This document shows, piece by piece, positions 11,300 to 23,093 of a stretch of DNA of 64,000 bases. The DNA is taken from the NCBI GenBank assembly GCA_949357655.1, contig CASHTG010000003.1, positions 620,001 through 684,000 of the forward strand. Direction: 5' to 3'. A program made the translations under genes and the position numbers. Under the pieces are notes generated by a model. It searched no databases and was not told the DNA's origin. It saw only the letters and a list, made by a program, of their open reading frames with translations. The first letter of the stretch is position 1. The number at the start of each line of letters is the position of its first letter. This DNA comes from Parascedosporium putredinis (lineage: Eukaryota; Ascomycota; Sordariomycetes; Microascales; Microascaceae).

Positions 11300-12234
11300 T
11301 GTGAGGAAGTAGAACAGGGCCGGAGGGCTCGCTCGTGTTGTTTGAGGTTGTTATTCTAGGTTGTAGGGAAAGCAGGGGGTGTGTGGCTCTTCGTGTGATG
11401 TCGAGCGCTTGATCTAGGTGAAGTAGTGGTGGGATGGTTAGGTTGACTGATAGATAGTGGTAAAGTATATCCAGGAGAGTCGGAGGTTCGAGGCATGATA
11501 TATAGCTGCGGCGGTCGAGGTTTGATAAAGGACACGACGAGATATGGAGATTGAAGAGGGCACAGTCCTTAGTCTTCCCTTCATTGTTTCGCGGCGTCCG
11601 AAGCAAGGCGTGGCGTACGGGGGCAAAGGACAAGGAAGAAGGCTCCGCTTGCATGCTTTCACTCAAAGCCTTAATCAGTACGTTCCAAGATACAACGCCT
11701 TGGACTCGGGGTTGGCGGCGTCAAAGGCTTGTTTACAACTCGATGAGGCGCCTCCTTTGTCCCCGGAGTTCCAGAGCTCGACTTAGCAGAGTGTAAGTTG
11801 GCGCGTATCAGCTTGTGAATCGAGGTTTTGTCAGCTTAATCCACCAGCGCCTTGATCACTTGCATTGAACTTATTCCCGACGATGCGTCCCTCTTGAGTG
11901 AGGAGTGATAATAATGTCTCAAAACTGGGTAGCACGCACACTCTTGTATCTCGCTGAATGACATGGTGATGGCTGACAGGATTTCTAGTATTCAAGTATT
12001 TCTATAATCACATCGGTGCTACTCATACTATGCGAGGAGACGAAGACTTGGGCTTCAAAAAAGTAGCCTGAGTTTGTGGTTCTGAAAGGGACATCACCCA
12101 AGAAAACTAAGAAGGGTTCAAGCATGAAGACGGTTCAATGTTGTCAAAATAATAAGATCGAGTTACTTGTATTCCATGTATATAACTACCTTTTCACCTC
12201 AAACTTCGATTAGCTTAGCTTACATATACTATCT
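11300..12234. other. intergenic spacer between tandem paralogues
   Basis: This region of about 0.9 kb holds the promoter of the 10554-11299 gene and the 3' end region of the next gene. An open frame on the minus strand (11184-11666) is Ser/Pro-rich without family-like sequence. It might be extra 5' coding or leader sequence of the downstream gene. Confidence 0.4.
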
Positions 12235-12952
12235 TCACTCTATAGACCTCAACACCCGCCGCGTACAACCCCGGATGTTGGCAATAGCATCCCCTAGCCT
12301 AAAGGAATCGTAGGCAACGCTCTGCCGATACGTCGTCCAAAACGGATCCTCGGCGGGCTCAGGGAGGCCCGCAAACCCGCTAAAGCTCTCCCACGTCCAG
12401 TCGATGCCCCTGCAGACGTGGTACAGCAAGACCTCGATCCAGCGGGTCGCGGTTTCGTGCAGGCTGCCGAGGGGAGAAAGGCCGGCGGCCTCGCGCTCGC
12501 GATCCAGGGTGGCGAAGAAGCGCAGAACACGGGCGGCCTTGTGCCGGGACCACTCGAGCACGGGGAAGTGATGCGGACGACGCCGACTTCTTGGAGAGAG
12601 GCGGCGCGAGCTACGTAGAGGTCGCGGCCGTAGGCGAGGGCGGTGTCGTCCATGGAGAGGCGGTGGTACTCTTCGTGGATGAGCAAGAAGACGGCCTCCT
12701 GCACGGCGGGGCGGTAGAGGAAGCTGCTGAACCGGTCCGGATCCTGGATATTGTGCCAGCTGATGTCCTGCGGGACGAGGGGGGCAGGTCGATGGCTTTG
12801 GAGTCTAGGTCGGAGTCCTCTAGTTGAGTGCTGAGCATCGTCTTGGGTGAGATGGCGGATGACGATGTACTGGTGGGGGAGGACGGGGCGCAAAAGTCAT
12901 AGGTTTGGAGTTGTGCGGCTGCGTCGCTGAGTGGGATTGGATTGGAACGCAT
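12235..12952 (-). CDS. unknown fungal protein, second member of tandem pair
   Basis: The gene encodes about 240 residues starting MRSNPIPLSDAAAQLQTYDF (ATG at 12950-12952) and ending RGCTRRVLRSIE. It appears intronless. The middle contains DISWHNIQDPDRFSSFLYRP, AVQEAVFLLIHEEY, AYGRDLYVARA and, after a second frame break, VLEWSRHKAARVLRFF, ATRWIEVLLYHVCRGIDWTWESF. Frame breaks sit at the G6 run 12779-12784 and the G4 run 12562-12565; one extra base in each restores a continuous protein. The fold seems helical, with conserved HEEY and W-x-W-E motifs shared with the paralogue at 10554-11299. No known domain was recognised. It could be cytosolic, since no targeting signal is visible. Confidence 0.65.
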
Positions 12953-14595
12953 CGTGATTGAGGTTTGAGGTGTTGCCCAAGCTTTTACTACTTTAACGGA
13001 CTCTGTCTGATAAGGATTATGTGAACTTGGATCTGGCCATCTTGACTTGCTGAGATGTGCTGGTTTTCGTGCATTATATCGAGTTCTCTTCAAAGAACGA
13101 GGGTTGACGTGATGGCAGATAGACAAAAGCCTTCTTGTGCTGATTCTGACAAAAAGATTCGGGGAACCCAAGCCCGTATTGTCGTTCTCACCTAGGGTAT
13201 GGAGGACGGTGAGAAAGAAACAGATTATTCACGCGAAACAAAGGCCTTTGAATGCTTCGTCGTCCTTGCGAGGATCTTACTGACGTATAGATTCATCAGA
13301 GATGCCGGGCACGGCTGCCTCCCACGAAGGGAGGGCGGATTGGGCTAGATCTAGATGTGCAACGGACATGATGGTTCTCTAGTTATTAAGAAGTTACTCA
13401 AGATTTCACTTTACTTAGTGGTCAGTTATCTTGAGCTTAAAATACTTGCCCAAAAGATGGATTCCGTGTAAGTAACATAAGCGATTGAGCCCGCATCAAA
13501 ACTGCTGTCGACTTGTCCACGAGGCCGACACATAAAAATGCCTTGCTAGATGTAAGCAGTTGGAATGGTGAAGATCAAAGATGTTCCTGGCCAATGTCGA
13601 GTTCTTTGAAAAGATCATCCTGTAGAGAGGGGAGAGACAAGGCTGGGCATCTTGCTGCATTCCTTTTAGAATCCGGAGCATTCTCCACCTTGGCCGGACA
13701 CAGGTAAAATGCTTCACCTCCACGTAAAGGGAACGAGGAATGTACAAGACTCAGACAAGGAAAGTGACTAATCGGGAAGGCATCGAGACGTCCAAATGTC
13801 CAGCTAGGCTTTCATGTCATCCTGTTTCACAAGGCTTCATACAATCAACGTGCAGGCACGTTCAGGTGGGGGCGGGCGTGGAAAGGTGGATAGGAGATGA
13901 TGCGAAACTTGGCTCTCCCTGCCATTCTGCGAGGCGAAAGCCTAAACATTGGTGTGGCTTGAACACAGCCATGCATCCAGATGCATCGAGGGAGGGGCAC
14001 CCTTTTCACCTCCAAAGTAACGATCGGGACCTTCGTATCGACCGTATTGAACCCGGTTTAGCCAATGGGAATGCGAGATTTCGAGCAGCCCTCTGATAGG
14101 AGAAGAGAGGAAAAGAAACACCAGGGTTGAGTCCCGGTCTGGCGCGGGGCACGGGGACAAGGCGAGCGGGAGGATGCTTCGGGACTCGTCGTATGGGTCG
14201 TATCGTGAGCTCATTGGCGAGTAGACCCTGCGCATGGAGTGACTTTGCAGCCCGAGGCTGCCTTGCGCTGATGCCAACGCCACCCATCCAACTTGGGCGA
14301 GGCGTGAGAAGCTTGCTCTGCCAAGCCAAGAAAGATCGTGACATTCTTTTGTTGTGACCGAAGAAATCTTCAATTTCTTGCGAAAGGGCATCTCGACTGC
14401 AGAAATATATAAATACTCCCAATTTCCCACCATGTCAGTCATGATGATGGGAGTTGTGTATGCCGAGACACCTCAGCGCTAGTATGAGCTTCAGGCAGCA
14501 TAGAACTCGATTCAATTGAACGCAGTCCAAAGAAATCTCTCCGTATCAGTCAACATCTACTATATTTTACCAAATCCGCTTAAATCCATCACATC
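12953..14595. other. intergenic, no supported gene
   Basis: A 1.6-kb stretch with only short, non-family-like open frames. It must contain the promoters of both flanking divergent genes. Confidence 0.5.
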
Positions 14596-15919
14596 ATGGG
14601 TGCCGGATCCTCAACGTAAAGTCATTCCCTCCCCGCCCGCGAATTGCGCTAGGGTATGTGCCCCGTACTAACACATCCTCGCAGCCCAGCCCCGCCCCCG
14701 AGGGTCGCTCAGCTCGAGAAGGTGTCCTCGCCGGCGTCATTGACGCCATCAGCAGCACCATCCGCACCATGGACCTCCCTCCCGCCATCACCGACAGGGC
14801 CCGGGAGGGCATCCGGCTGAGCGCCGGCCTTCGTCGCCACTTCCTGTTCAACACGGGACAGGACGCCGACGACGATGTTGCGGCCACGACGCTCGTGATG
14901 ATGGCGGGTCTGGCGACCAAGGCCCGGCAGGCGTGCAACATCCGCGACTACGTGACTCTCCTGGTCGAGGACACGGTGCTTCGCCTTAGCATGGACCTAG
15001 GTCCGCCGTCACAGGCGCTACGGGATGCTGCCGCCTTTATTAATCCTTTCCTCAACCCGGAGGGAGGTGGGTCCTCGGGGTCAGCGGGGACTCCTGAGTT
15101 GGTGCCTTTAGGACGACGGACGCGGCGCTGGTGACGGACGTGGAAAAGGGGTTGCTCGTGCTTTTGTATTATTGCCACGAATCCAACATCAAGGACTCAC
15201 CGGACGAGGCGATTGGGCATTTGTGTAAGCTTGCTGAAAAGTACGGCGACATCAAGGACCTTGACACGCGCAAGGAGCCACTGACAGAAACCGAGGTTCG
15301 TTTCCGCAGCCCACCTGTCCCCCTTTTACCCCCTCCACCCCCTTCTCAACTTCTTCAGTACCTTTGATCCTAGACTTCCCCACGCCGCAGAATTTTCCAA
15401 TTGCAGCGCAGTGCACAAAACAAGTCAAGCTAACCATGTCTCCTCCCCATTTTCTGGGGGCCCGGCCTGCGCTTTTTTTAGGTTTACCTCTTCTGGGCTC
15501 TAGCCTTCCTCGTCGCCAACATCACGGCCTCCGTCCCCGAGGCCAACCTGACGGCCGAGTCCCGCACGCGCCTGGCCGCCGAGCGCGGAGTGCAGCTCAA
15601 CCGACTGCTCACCGCCTGCGAGATGCTCCTGTCGGAAGGGCGGCTCGACCAGGCGTGCTTCTGCCTCGCGTTCCTGCGGCGCATGGTGGCGGGCGAGGAG
15701 CGCGCGTGGTGGAAGTCGAGGGCCAAGAGGATCGCCAAGGAGCTGGGCCGGAGGAGAAAGGTGAGGCAAAAGTGGCACGAGGAGTTTGCGGCGCAGGCGG
15801 TTCGGGAGGTGGTCAAGGCACCGGATGTGCCGGGGACGGAAGGGTGGGAGGCGAGGACGTCTATCTCGTTTTCGAGGGAAGACTTGCGGTTCGATCCGGA
15901 TCCGATGAAGGGGCTGTAA
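14596..15919 (+). CDS. unknown protein with N-myristoylation-type start
   Basis: The family was not recognised. Exon 1 (14596-14615) encodes MGAGSST, which fits an N-myristoylation signal (Gly2, Ser6). It is followed by an intron with a textbook branch point (TACTAAC, 14666-14672) and acceptor at 14683-14684. The second exon encodes a helical segment (REGVLAGVIDAISSTIRTMDLPP, DDDVAATTLVMMAGLATKARQ, VTLLVEDTVLRLSMDLG). After a frame change near 15070-15111 (small intron or missing base) it reads ALVTDVEKGLLVLLYYCHES and AIGHLCKLAEKYGDIKDL. The last intron runs from about 15296 to 15481. The final exon has VYLFWALAFLVANITA and a basic segment (AKRIAKELGRRRKVRQKW), stopping at 15917-15919. The N-terminal frame across intron 1 also needs one correction. 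Confidence 0.6.
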
Positions 15920-16308
15920 GGGAGGGTTGGGATGAGGCCTTCAGGGTGGGGGATGGGGGAGGTGGCTGCTCGGTGCTCGAGAATGACTTTGATTATGTTG
16001 GGATATGAGAGCAAGCACAGAAACAATAGTAGAATGAACAAGAGGTATTCGTCTTTACCAAAGCTTCAAAGTTACATGTATGGGGTCTACACGTAGGCGA
16101 GTACATATCTAGTGTAGAGTTAACTTGGTAAACAAGATCACAGCATCCATGAGGTCGGGCAGCACCGAATTTTCACATCATTATCTTAAGAAGTAGGAAC
16201 AATGACAAGGTAGAACACTGTAAAGGTGGGTGGCAGACAGGATGAAGAGTGCCAAAAAGAGGGAAACCAAAAAAGACGACAAAAAACCGCTGGAAGCCGA
16301 GGGAATTG
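15920..16308. other. intergenic, no supported gene
   Basis: A 390-bp spacer between the 3' end of the unknown gene and the tRNA. It is AT-richer than its surroundings; nothing else is visible. Confidence 0.5.
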
Positions 16309-16401
16309 AGCCCTCGGTGGGGATCGAACCCACAGCCTTGAGATCACCGCCTTCTTATGAGAGTTAAGAGTCTCACGCTCTACCGATTGAGCTACGAGGG
16401 C
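16309..16401 (-). tRNA. tRNA-Lys(CTT) with a 20-nt intron
   Basis: On the minus strand the acceptor stem GCCCTCG pairs with CGAGGGC. The D arm contains TAGCTCAATCGGTAGAGC (A box), and the T arm contains GGTTCGATCC (B box). The anticodon stem TGAGA/TCTCA closes a loop reading CTCTTAA, giving anticodon CTT (Lys). About 20 extra bases follow the base 3' of the anticodon, the usual place for a nuclear tRNA intron, leaving a mature length near 73. The discriminator base is T, as in the yeast tRNA-Lys(CUU). Confidence 0.93.
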
Positions 16402-17165
16402 TTCCAAGGGACAAGCTTTGCCGCTTGTTCGTGGGGGTCCGTTGTGGAAACTAGGTATGAAAGGGTAGTACCGGTAGGGCTTTTGGAATGGACATGTAAA
16501 ATTTTTATCTCTTTGTTTGTTTAGTTCCCCTTTCTCTAAGGCTCGTGGGGACACGAGGCAGGGCTGATGTGGGTTCCTCTCCATTTTCAATGAAGCTATT
16601 TTGAAGCAAGTGGGGCCGGGATGGGGGCCCGATGCTCGGCGATGTGGAGACACACGCTCCACGGCCACGGAAAGAAAACACAGTTGGGGCACCAAGTTTG
16701 TACCCAATTTATCGAATCTGCACGCACTCACATTCTCCTTTATTTCCCGGGAAAAGGTCGTCTAGTGTTGGTTGGGCAAGGTGGGGACAAACATAGCCTG
16801 TTTGCCTGTGTTCGCAAGACATGTCGGAAAGGGAAGGACGGCTGAACGGGGAAAAAGGCGGATCGGCACCGTGAACCCTGACGCGGATGGAAAGCCTCCG
16901 GGACCGTGGTTAAAAACAGCATCGGCGCAGCGACAGAGCGATCGAGGTGAAAATCCAAAAAAGCAAACCATAGAAGTGTATTCTATGAAATACTACACTT
17001 TTAAGATAAAAAACACGACAGCAAGGCAGCATCCGCTATCTGAAAGATGGGAAGCAGCAAAAAGCCCGAAAACGCCTCTTGACAGCTACAAAAAACGGAT
17101 GAATGACAACTACAACCAAAAAAAAAACACATAACCGCCCCAACTCCTACCCCCTTCATCCACGC
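16402..17165. other. intergenic, no supported gene
   Basis: This region of about 760 bp contains the tRNA upstream flank and the 3' flank of the SET-domain gene. The part near 17100 is A-rich. No gene is seen. Confidence 0.5.
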
Positions 17166-18727
17166 TCATACTATCCCATCGAGAATATCCCTCAGCTCGG
17201 GAATCTGGTCATAAATCTCTTCGCCACCAAACAGTTCTAAATCGTCGATGGCCCTCTTGGCCCATATCTCGGTGTTGCGCCGGTCCCCGATGGTGTTGTA
17301 TAGGCGGGCGAGGATGTCGTAGTACTCGCCGAGGGGCACCGTTATGCCCTCTTCGGCGATGAGCTGGATCATGGTCTTGTGCTTCTTAATGGCTTGGGAG
17401 TACTCGTTCTTCTTGACGTGGTCCAGCACCACCGAGCGCACGTCGCGGATGCGCTCCCGCCGGTCATCGGACGCCTCGACCTCTTCCTCGCTGAGGCTGC
17501 AGAGGGCGCAGTCGCAGGAAAATTCCACCGCTTCCGAAGGAAATCTTGGCGCTCGTCGCGCAAAGACCAAACTCGGCATCTACGAAGAAATAGGCCCCAG
17601 GTTAGCGAAATTTCCTCATTCTAGCGAGTCGTTCAGTGTCCCCGCGCAAGTGGAGGCTCAGAGCGAGATCGGCAAAGGGGGACTTACAGCTGATTGTAAG
17701 TTCTTGCCCGGCCTCAATATCGCGGTTGGCGATGGCCGTGTTGGCGAGAGTCTTTTCGGAGAAGCGAATGAAGGCACTACGGAGAAAAGAGGTAAGTTGT
17801 TAGTCGGGGACTCGGAGCGGAAGTATACCGACAGAGGAGTGGAGAAAGAAGAGAAGAGACGCAAAGGGGGTTTGGAGGGAGAAGGGGCCAAAAATCACTT
17901 ACTTTGGGTTACAGGCATGGTTCATTCTCTGTCACGCCAAATACCCCTTTGGTGTTAGCCCCCAGCTTATTCCCGCGCAATCCAAGTTTGCAAGAAAAGG
18001 GCACCGGAACTTACCGAAATCTCGGGGAACAGGACCATGGTACTCCGATTCTCCAGCGACATGCCAAACGAATTCGTCCTCAGCAAGTCCTCCACCACCC
18101 TCTCCGTCGTGTTGGTGCTCATGGCGAGGCTGCGGATGGCGTGGCCCCTCGGCAGCTGATCCACCGCCGTCTCCAGCAGCTTCTTGCCCTGGAACAGCTT
18201 CGTCTGCTTGGGGAACGCCGTGTCCGCAATCACGCCCGCGTAGTCGACCATAAACTTTTCCCCTTGCGAATCTTGCGCGTCGCCACCGCGCCCTTGCCGC
18301 GTCCCGGCATGTCCACCACCTTGTATAAGGGCGCGCCGCCCCTCGGCCGCTGGAGCGGGATCGTGAAGGACTCTTCCAGCTTGTCCAGGGTGCCGGCGGC
18401 GTCCTCGGGCGTGGTGATGATGCTGACGCCGATGCCGTTTTGGAAGTGCGCGTTGGTGAAGACGCAGTACTGGGTGTCGGCGCAGTAGGGGCGGTGCGTC
18501 CACGGGAACCACTCGCTGGGCTTGCTCCCGAATCCTCCGACCAGGGACGGTCCGCACGTCGGCGGCGTCCAGGTGAGCGGGTCTGAACCTCCGCGTCCGC
18601 ATAGCCCGCGGCCCGAGGCGAGCTCGTCGGCCTCGATGTCGCCGTGGGTTAGGGTGTTGGACCAGGCGTGGGCTACGGGAGCCGTGAGGGATACGAGGCT
18701 GAGCCCGAGTGTTGATAGGCGCGCCAT
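17166..18727 (-). CDS. SET-domain protein with N-terminal signal peptide
   Basis: Exons are 18015-18727, 17903-17928, 17688-17776 and 17166-17579; introns are 86, 126 and 108 nt. The N-terminus (MARLSTLGLSLVSLTAPVAHA) is a good signal peptide. The SET domain begins with YKVVDMPGRGKGAVATRKI. It contains the cofactor/active-site motif NHACNPN, which is assembled across the 26-nt exon 2 and exon 3, and then AFIRFSEKTLANTAIANRDIEAGQELTIS. The last exon, after repairs, reads RQDFLRKRWNFSCDCALCS, a Cys-rich post-SET block, and then a helical tail (ILARLYNTIGDRRN, IYDQIPELRDIL). Frame breaks at the C4 run 18260-18263, the A3 run 17562-17564 and the A4 run 17519-17522 are each repaired by one base. 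SET proteins are usually lysine methyltransferases; the substrate of this secretory-pathway type is unknown. Confidence 0.85.
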
Positions 18728-21700
18728 GCTTTTTTGTTCGGGGCTTTTTTCTTCTTCTGTTTGTTCTTCAAGGGGCCGATGGGGGCGGAGGCGTGAACAA
18801 GGGAGATCCGGAGGTATATATTTTCCTCGAGACTCTTGAGAAAGGAGACCTTGGCGGAGATGCTTCTCTTTCCTTCTACTGTTCTGCAACTGACAAAGGG
18901 GAGACTTTCTTTTCTCTCCTCCTTTTCTTTTTCTTTTTTTCAGATTCACATGGGGAGAACGTGGGGAAGCCTAGAGCTTCCTACCTCGACTACTTAAGGG
19001 GCGACGGAACTCCAATACTCGTTTTCCTTCTCCGCTTCCGTTGACAAGCAGCTCCGACCCCAAAGCCAAGTTGGCCAGCTCACCGTCTACCTTTTTGTGC
19101 CCATCCCTCCAAAGCCGGGCCGTCCCCAAACTATTGTGGAGACGGGCGTGCTTTGCATCAAAGGGGAAAAGGACAGGCGCCAAGAGAAAAAAAGGAACCA
19201 AAGTCTGGCTCCCTTGGACGAACCAGGGCGGCTCGAAGGAGAATGAACAGCGCTGAAGGAAGGATGGGACGAAGAGGCTTAGTCGAAGGGGCGTGGAAGA
19301 GGGAGAAAAATGAACAGCAGCAGCCAAAAACAATGGCTTTGGGCGCAGAGAGCCAAGACATGGGGCCTGTTTCACCACTATGATGGTGGAAGAAGGACCG
19401 GCGGCTCGATAACGTAACTGCTTCTGCTGATCGTGTGGCCAAGACGGGCTGGGATTAACCGACGAGATGACATTCCGGAAGGGTCTGCAAGGGGGAGGAA
19501 AGATGTGGGAGGACACGGCGGAAGCGGGAGAGGAAGAAAAAGAAGGGGAAAAAGAAACTGAAAAAAAGGCCAAGGCAGAAAAGAGGGAGAGAGAGGAAAG
19601 GAAATAGATGGGAGAGCCATATTGGCTTGGCTTGGCTGGGGCTTGGCCAAAGGCATTTTCTGTACTATAAGTTGGAGAGATTCCTCGCATCTTGGGGGAA
19701 AGGAGAAAAGAGGACAAATATCGATTTTAAACCCCCAAAAGTCTCCAAGAAAGGGATGGAGCTCGCAATCCACGTCATGCCACTCAAATCTAGGACTGAC
19801 GTCGGAGTCTGAACTTGAGGCTCCTACGGTCATCCGCAATCGGTGTGCGACGTGAGGCCCGTCCGCGCCGACAAAGGTGTCGCCGATAGGAGAGGGGCCC
19901 TCGGATCCGGGAGGGAGGGGAAGGTGTCTCTACGGAACAAAGAGCACTGGAATCTAAAGCAAGGGAGAAAAGGAAATACCTTCGATGTATGGATCAATTG
20001 ATGGGAACAAGACGTTGACTGTTAAGTCTCGTGTCTAAACAATTAGAAACGGTCCCACCCATCTGTACCATGTCCCTCCGTGTAAGTTCTGATCATCGTA
20101 GCCGGGAGGTTCTGCTTGGTTGGGGTCGACAGATTTGTTAATCTATCCTTGATCCATAGATCAATTGATCTATGTATCCAGCACCCGCCATTAATATAAT
20201 ATCCGCAGGACCCACCAAGTTGATGCTCTGGATATGGTTCCCCGCGCAAGGGAGATGTAACATCTGGGGACCAAAGTGGGAGAGGAAGGGCCCGTGGCTA
20301 GCAGTCGTCCTGTCCCCATTTGATCTAAGCCATGGCCAAACGAGAGGGGAGAGTGAAGGTGGAAAAGGCGAGAGAGAGTCTGAACATGTGCCCACTTCTA
20401 ACCTGACTTGGACGACGCTGGTGTGGCTAAGTTGTTTTCCGGCCGCCTCAACCTATTCATACGTGCAGGCGGGGATGATCTAGAAACGGGGCGGCATGAC
20501 GAGAGGCGGGTAAAGCTGGAACCGACCTCTGATTCTCAACGTGGCCAGTCTCTTTCCTTTGTTTATGGGTCTTTTCGGGCGTTTTAGTCCTTTTTATTTT
20601 ATTTTCTTTTCCACTCCCCCACTTCCTCTATATGTATTTCTTGGGGTAAGGGTGTCAACCGAATGCGGGTTCGACACATGAGATCATCGTAGCCGATCGC
20701 TGGGACCATCTGTAGTGTTGCGCTTCCAACGCGAACGACAAGAAAAAAAGATTTGATAAAAGACACATGGCTGGTACCCGCTGCCAAGGGAATCTGGTGG
20801 GGATGCATTGTCACGAGAGGTCTTGTCAAACAAGTGTGCATTGTTCCTTGGATCTTGACCCAGCCGAAGTGTAGAGGATGAAAGTGGCCATGCCACGCTC
20901 ACTGGGGAGTATACTCGTATGGAATGGATTGACGGATCCATAGATGGATATCAATCTTGCCTGTCAGCGCCATGATGCAACAGCCCATTGGCAATCCGGA
21001 GAGCACAAACATCGGGGACTTAACCATCACTCTCTCGTGAAGAGTTGAAGTCTGCATCGCGCCTGGTGATATGCAACGCCCATCCGAGAAGAAATATCAG
21101 ACGGAAGAGAGGACGAAGGAACATAGGACAGAAGAAGAGACCGGTAGCTACATGAAGAAAAAAGACAAAAATTCCCCGACACCCTGCTCGATCAATTGGC
21201 GATGATTTGGGCTTGATTCTTGGCGATGGTGGGGCGACGATTTGCAGGTTGATTAAAATTCTGCACACCACCGTTTCATCCCAAGTGCCCTGGGCTAACC
21301 TGCTCGTACGGCCTCCAAGCGCGGCGTGTGCCCATGCCCCAGATTCTTGCTGGAGAAATGCGCCGACCCGTTTCGGTAAGAGGAAATCGATCAGATGGGC
21401 TTAGAGAGGCGGCATCACTGATGTCGCCCGGCGATGTTTCAGGCGCCTGCTTCCGCCGTCGGTTCTCAAACGAGAGCGAGGTTGAAATTGGTCATCGACA
21501 GCTATTTGCGATGGGCGCATGCGGTGTTCTCTCGGTGCTCACTCTCATTGCCGTGCCTGAGAAGAAACCCCGTTGAGCCGCCACTTCAGTTGTCTTGCCC
21601 GGCTCGACGTCCTTGGAGAGGATAGTAAAGTAATCAAAGAAAGGCAGGACCCAGCCAGGCGGCAAAGTGATAATGATTGAGGTAGTTAGTTGGCCAACTA

Positions 21701-23093
21701 GTCTGACGATTGAACTGCTGTCAGCGTGTCGTCGAAGACGTATTTCCAGTGCCACGTGAAAAAATCAAGCGAGTGAGATAGTTGACTATGTCAGCTCCTC
21801 CTCCAGTGTTGGGATGAGTTGCACTATTGCTATTCTCGTCCTTCGATCCAACTAAGCAGCAATATTCAGCAAGGCAGCTCGTATGTTGTGGATGCAATCG
21901 CCAAAAAAGCAGTCATGCCAACTCCCCTCCTCAACACCAGACAAATTGGAGAGAGTCTGGGGAAAGCTCCAGCAACTGGAGTTTTTCCGGGCACGGACCA
22001 GGCACATGCCAGCTGTTGGATTCAAGTTGTCTGTTCAAGCGATTTGGCTTGCAGGAGTCGCCCCCGGGGCTGTTGCTGATCTAAGAATGGAAGGCGAGAG
22101 CTGCTGAGTAGAATCTTCTTTAGCATACGCACCGCCTATCATCATGCATACTCGCCAATCAAAACACGAGAACGTGTCGACACTGTTCGAGCTTACAGTG
22201 CCACCGCGCCAGGAGTTGGTCGACTGCACGAACAGAACAGCCATCAATTGATTTGATCCCGCTCCCGCACGCGTTTGCAGGAGCTTCCCCACGTCTGCTC
22301 CCCATTCCACCCGGTCGCGTTATCAATCGCAGGCCCAGCGCATCATAAATCCGACTAGCAATTCTCCATACGCGTCTCTTCTAGACATTTTAGATGCATT
22401 AAACAAGTTGAACTTGGCATTGGCGTGCTTGGTCAGAAGCATTTTGTAGCTTTGACAAGTTCGTGAGGAGCACGAGCTTGCCCATCCTTCTTCCTCCCCC
22501 AAGCCCCCTACCTCCATCCTGAGTCAGCATCTGCGACCCTCCACTCAAGGAAGGTGTCGAGCTGGTCCTATTCCCCTGACTGACTGAATTGGGATTAACT
22601 TCACGGCCTAAAAATCCAGAGGGACCTGCGACTGCGCCGAACACGACCAAATCTTTTACTGTCCTCTCCTCTCATCCTCTCTCATTTTCGCAATCTCCAT
22701 CCGCGCGCGCTCGGCGATCACGACACCCACGACCTTCCCTTCCATCAGCGCAACCCACCACTCCTCGTCCACCCGCTCGACCCTACGTACGTCATCTCAT
22801 TCCGAGCAAAGCCCCGTGCGGCTTGAGCTGGCCCGCGCCTCCCCTCCTCCGGATCCGTGCCGAGAAGAGCGATCCCCTTCGACCTACGGCCAACGTCCGT
22901 CCGTCCGTCCGCCCCTCCCCTTGACCCTTTTGAATCGAATCTGTAGCTGTCGCTCCGTTTTGTCCACGAATTCTCCTCTGCCTTCCACCGCGCCCCTCCT
23001 CCCCCTTTTATAGAGGGCGTTTCCGACTTCCTCTTCCCGCTTGAGGGCGCTTCCGCCTCCCGGTGGACGCCGTGACGTCCGGATGTAGTTCGG
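18728..23093. other. 4.4-kb intergenic region
   Basis: No gene is supported. The long open frames here are compositionally odd and not family-like. Two copies of the ATCAATTGAT palindrome (19993, 20160), one more at 22243, and a 20-bp perfect palindrome (20155-20174) are present. The last 400 bases (22660-23060) are C/T-rich, which is common just upstream of starts in this window, and probably form the promoter and leader of the VPS9 gene. Confidence 0.5.
20155..20174. repeat. 20-bp perfect palindrome
   Basis: The arms CATAGATCAA and TTGATCTATG meet without a spacer. The centre is the decamer ATCAATTGAT, which occurs five times in the window. It could form a cruciform or bind a dimeric protein; the sequence gives no further clue. 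Confidence 0.85.
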
